Positions 62,149-64,000 of a stretch of DNA of 64,000 bases are shown here, piece by piece. Positions within the stretch are counted from its first letter, which is position 1. Each line of letters starts with the position of its first letter. The notes under the pieces were generated by a model, which was not told the DNA's origin, searched no databases, and saw nothing but the letters and a program-made list of their open reading frames with translations. The DNA is from Oscillospiraceae bacterium (GTDB lineage Bacteria > Bacillota > Clostridia > Oscillospirales > Acutalibacteraceae). The stretch is from positions 1 to 64,000 of the forward strand of contig JALEQX010000011.1 in NCBI GenBank assembly GCA_022763825.1. Reading direction: 5' to 3'. The position numbers were made by a program, and so were the translations under genes.

Positions 62149-62799
62149 ATGAATTATATATCACCGTCAATACTTTCCGCCGATTTTTCGCGCCTGGGCG
62201 AGGAAATTTCAAACATATCCGATGCGGGCGCCGATATGATACATATTGACGTAATGGACGGCATGTTCGTGCCGAATATTACGCTCGGCGCGCCGATTGT
62301 TAAGGCTGTCAGAAAATGCTCGGATAAAATTTTCGACGTTCATCTGATGATAAACGAGCCGATAAGATACGTTGAGGACTTCGTAAAGGCGGGCGCGGAC
62401 ATTATATGTTTTCACATAGAGGCGTCGTCCGACGTCGGGGCGACGATTGACAAAATAATTTCGCTCGGCAAAAAGCCCGCGATAGCATTAAAACCGGGAA
62501 CAAAAGCCGAAGAAGCGTTCAAATATCTTGATAAACTTTACATGGTTCTCGTAATGACGGTCGAGCCGGGATTCGGCGGTCAGAGCTTCATGCCCGACAT
62601 GATGAGCAAGGTTAAAGCCGTAAGAGACGAGTGCGTAAGACGAAACCTCGACATGAGAATCGAGGTCGACGGCGGAATCAGTGACAAAACCGCTCCCCAA
62701 GCCGTCAATGCGGGCGCGGACGTTCTCGTCGCGGGAAGCTACATTTTCTCCGCCGAGGACAGAAAAGAAGCTGTGGAAAAATTAAAAAACGCAAAATAA
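62149..62799 (+). CDS. rpe: Ribulose-phosphate 3-epimerase
   Basis: Interconverts ribulose-5-phosphate and xylulose-5-phosphate in the pentose phosphate pathway. TIM-barrel signatures are ISPSILSADFSRLGEEI, IHIDVMDGMFVPNIT, DVHLMINEP, CFHIEASSD, VMTVEPGFGGQSF and IEVDGGISDKTA. Metal ligands His, Asp and the catalytic Asp pair are all in place. 216 residues. The gene ends in a perfect palindromic terminator. Confidence 0.97.
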   Translation: MNYISPSILSADFSRLGEEISNISDAGADMIHIDVMDGMFVPNITLGAPIVKAVRKCSDKIFDVHLMINEPIRYVEDFVKAGADIICFHIEASSDVGATIDKIISLGKKPAIALKPGTKAEEAFKYLDKLYMVLVMTVEPGFGGQSFMPDMMSKVKAVRDECVRRNLDMRIEVDGGISDKTAPQAVNAGADVLVAGSYIFSAEDRKEAVEKLKNAK

Positions 62800-62830
62800 A
62801 CAATAATTTATCGCGGTAAATTATTGTTTT
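62798..62830 (+). terminator. Palindromic terminator of rpe
   Basis: AAACAATAATTTA and TAAATTATTGTTT form a perfect 13-bp stem around TCGCGG, ending in TTTT. The same arms occur at 53208-53246. Confidence 0.75.
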
Positions 62831-62837
62831 GCGGGTG

Positions 62838-62866
62838 TTGACAAATTTTTATTTCACAAGTATAAT
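62838..62866 (+). promoter_or_regulatory. Promoter of the antisense (antitoxin) RNA
   Basis: TTGACA (62838-62843) and TATAAT (62861-62866), spacer 17 bp, a perfect consensus. Confidence 0.85.
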
Positions 62867-62872
62867 ATAAAT

Positions 62873-62957
62873 ACAAGGAGCCATCCGATAGACGGTTTTC
62901 CCTGTGTGTTTAGCTAAAAATAGCCGCCGACAGTAGGAATGGGGCGGTTATTTTTTA
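62873..62957 (+). ncRNA. Predicted type I antitoxin RNA
   Basis: A roughly 85-nt RNA is predicted from the consensus promoter to the bidirectional terminator at 62916-62956. It has no credible open frame. Its 3' part is complementary to the end of the toxin mRNA, including the last toxin codons, as in txpA/ratA-like systems with overlapping 3' ends. Its 5' part (GGAGCCATCCGATAGACGG) resembles the leader of the toxin mRNA. Confidence 0.7.
62916..62956. terminator. Bidirectional terminator shared by toxin mRNA and antisense RNA
   Basis: AAAAATAGCCGCC pairs with GGCGGTTATTTTT (one G-U/A-C difference), with T runs on both strands. Confidence 0.88.
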
Positions 62958-63022
62958 TCTCGACGTTCGATAAGAATAATTATTAACATAACAATGGTTA
63001 TGTAGACAATAGCTTCTGCCAT
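62948..63022 (-). CDS. Small hydrophobic type I toxin, holin-like toxin family
   Basis: 24-residue peptide MAEAIVYITIVMLIIILIER plus RDKK. It has a short N-terminus, one hydrophobic helix and a charged tail, as in the Firmicutes putative holin-like toxins. The start is ATG 63022 behind the strong site AAGGGGGTG; an ATG at 63028 is also in frame but too near the site. Such peptides depolarise the membrane when made in excess. Its mRNA has a promoter at 63140-63168, a structured leader of about 110 nt, and overlaps the antisense RNA at its 3' end. Confidence 0.85.
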   Translation of the reverse strand: MAEAIVYITIVMLIIILIERRDKK

Positions 63023-63030
63023 CGACATCA

Positions 63031-63068
63031 CCCCCTTATCAGAAATAAGAGGGCTGATACCCTCTTAT
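63031..63068 (-). promoter_or_regulatory. Three-part translation switch before the toxin start
   Basis: Read on the minus strand: A1 ATAAGAGGG (63060-63068), B CCCTCTTAT (63045-63053) and A2 ATAAGGGGG (63031-63039), which contains the ribosome site. B pairs perfectly with A1, or with A2 using one G-U pair. The two states expose or hide the toxin ribosome site. Confidence 0.65.
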
Positions 63069-63139
63069 GATAAAAGGGCAAACCGCCTACCGTTTATAGA
63101 TAGCTCCAAGGTTCGCAGAATTATTCTGCGGACTTTTTT

Positions 63140-63168
63140 ATTTTACCGCAATAATCTTTTTTTGTAAA
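63140..63168 (-). promoter_or_regulatory. Promoter of the toxin mRNA
   Basis: On the minus strand TTTACA (63163-63168) and TAAAAT (63140-63145) are separated by 17 bp. A small hairpin (63114-63130) marks the start of the leader. Confidence 0.7.
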
Positions 63169-63228
63169 TACCATTTAAAAAATCGACAGAATTTCACACA
63201 AAATCTATTCACTCTTACTTCAAAAAAA

Positions 63229-63250
63229 TCGGCGGTCGTATGACCGCCGA
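63229..63250 (-). terminator. Terminator of the lipase-like gene
   Basis: TCGGCGGTC and GACCGCCGA form a 9-bp stem; on the minus strand it is followed by TTTTTTTG. Confidence 0.85.
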
Positions 63251-63260
63251 ATCTTTTTAT

Positions 63261-64000
63261 TTATTTGTTGTTCCAAAAGAGGATTTTATCAAAATATCCT
63301 CTTCCGCCGACAGTGTCCATTATAACGTCGTCGAGCCATGTTACAAATTTATAGAACATTCTCTGGAACCACGACTGACCCGACGAGGACGAAGCCTGCG
63401 AGTAACCGACGTTTACGAGAGCCTGTCTCAAATCCGCCGTAACTTTATCTACGACGTCCTGTCCGCTGACGGTATCCGCATAAACGGCCTTTGCCGCGTC
63501 GTACGCCGTTTTAACCTCGGCAATCTGCTCGTCGGTGTACTTGCCGTCCTCATTCGCCATCATTTTCTCGGCGTCGGGGAATACCCAGCGTTTAAGCTGT
63601 TTCGTATTTCTGGCAATGAGCCACTGTGAGAATTCGGGGTCGGAATTGATATCCTTAATCTCGCCCGTGAGGAGCTTACCGCACAGTTTTATTGCAACGT
63701 CGTTATAGCCGATCTCATGATGCTGATTCGTGAAGAACCAGGTAGTATCGGGTGAGAAGCAGGTTGAAGCGTCAACACTGCCGTCGGGAGAGGTATAAGC
63801 GTTCTCATAGCCGAGACTCTTGCCCGCCTTTGCCGTCGTCGCGCCGATAGAAGTCGAAACAACGGGGATAACCGCGTCGGAATTCGTCTTTGCCGTGCTT
63901 GCAACAATACCGAAGAAGTTGTATGTTCCGTCGAGGTACGTAAGTCCGTAGCCCGAAAGCGTGTAAACATCAACGCCCTGTGCTTTTGCACAAGCAAGGT
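63261..64000 (-). CDS. C-terminal part of a secreted lipase/alpha-beta hydrolase-like protein (partial)
   Basis: The minus-strand frame is open from the window edge to the TAA near 63261, giving the last 246 residues; the start lies outside. Readable parts include TNSDAVIPVVSTSIGATT and TWFFTNQHHEIGYNDVAIK, which look like the Asp and His ends of an alpha/beta-hydrolase triad. The C-terminus has a Ser-rich linker (YSQASSSSGQS) and an amphipathic helix (WFQRMFYKFVTWLDDVIMD) that may act as a membrane or wall anchor. The family assignment is tentative because the nucleophile region is missing. Confidence 0.6.
   Translation of the reverse strand, partial: LACAKAQGVDVYTLSGYGLTYLDGTYNFFGIVASTAKTNSDAVIPVVSTSIGATTAKAGKSLGYENAYTSPDGSVDASTCFSPDTTWFFTNQHHEIGYNDVAIKLCGKLLTGEIKDINSDPEFSQWLIARNTKQLKRWVFPDAEKMMANEDGKYTDEQIAEVKTAYDAAKAVYADTVSGQDVVDKVTADLRQALVNVGYSQASSSSGQSWFQRMFYKFVTWLDDVIMDTVGGRGYFDKILFWNNK

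Overview
The window is chromosomal DNA from an anaerobic, Gram-positive member of the Clostridia, probably near the Oscillospiraceae/Ruminococcaceae. The evidence is sigma-A promoters with TTGACA/TATAAT and 17-bp spacers, AGGAGG ribosome binding sites, a T-box leader on thrS, RNase Y, ZapA, CarD, a DnaD/DnaC pair, class B sortases, at least seven proteins with dockerin-type repeats, ferredoxin-linked indolepyruvate oxidoreductase and a large Fe-S/flavin electron-transfer operon. No phage, large transposon or CRISPR array was seen.

Layout. 1-6.6 kb: tRNA-Ala, a dockerin protein whose signal peptide is out of frame, a GH29 fucosidase, and a minus-strand housekeeping block (zinc-ribbon protein, efp, M24 peptidase, YqeG phosphatase, rpsU, CarD). 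6.9-19.9 kb: a plus-strand metabolic island with an NAD-dependent malate/lactate-type dehydrogenase, fumarase, HdrB-HdrC-HdrA, an MvhD/FlxD-like subunit, two ferredoxin-type subunits, an FAD/NAD(P)H subunit (FlxC, B, A-like), a fumarate reductase Fe-S subunit and flavoprotein with no membrane anchor, then an AspT-type exchanger. 20-21.6 kb: a dockerin-SGNH hydrolase behind a promoter with nine G in its spacer. 21.7-26.1 kb: minus-strand zapA-dut-dnaD-dnaC-rsmA-tmk. 26.2-38.2 kb: plus-strand run with pncC, two class B sortases, a membrane protein resembling a decayed CinA N-terminal domain, a permuted SpoIID protein, galE, a dockerin protein, a ceramidase-like protein, hom and lysC.

38.3-50.7 kb is minus-strand: GPH-type transporter, phosphoesterase, thrS with T-box, peptide-type binding lipoprotein, ymdB, rny, a YhcC-like radical SAM protein and a U32 peptidase. 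50.8-56.2 kb is mixed: a PflA-like radical SAM enzyme, GtrA protein, small secreted proteins, a 282-bp inverted-repeat element, a DUF11 protein and three adjacent dockerin genes. 56.3-64 kb: aminotransferase plus iorBA, a DUF2207-like membrane protein, a cytidylate-kinase-like protein, rpe, a type I toxin-antitoxin locus with a 24-residue toxin, and the end of a secreted lipase-like gene cut by the window edge.

How it works together. The 7-19.8 kb island holds the reductive branch oxaloacetate-malate-fumarate-succinate beside a complete Flx-Hdr flavin-based bifurcation module. I infer a soluble NADH-driven fumarate reductase that also reduces ferredoxin. The ior/aminotransferase operon supplies reduced ferredoxin from aromatic amino acids. 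This island is the best candidate for a little-described system. The type I toxin-antitoxin locus and the poly-G promoter are the next most interesting.
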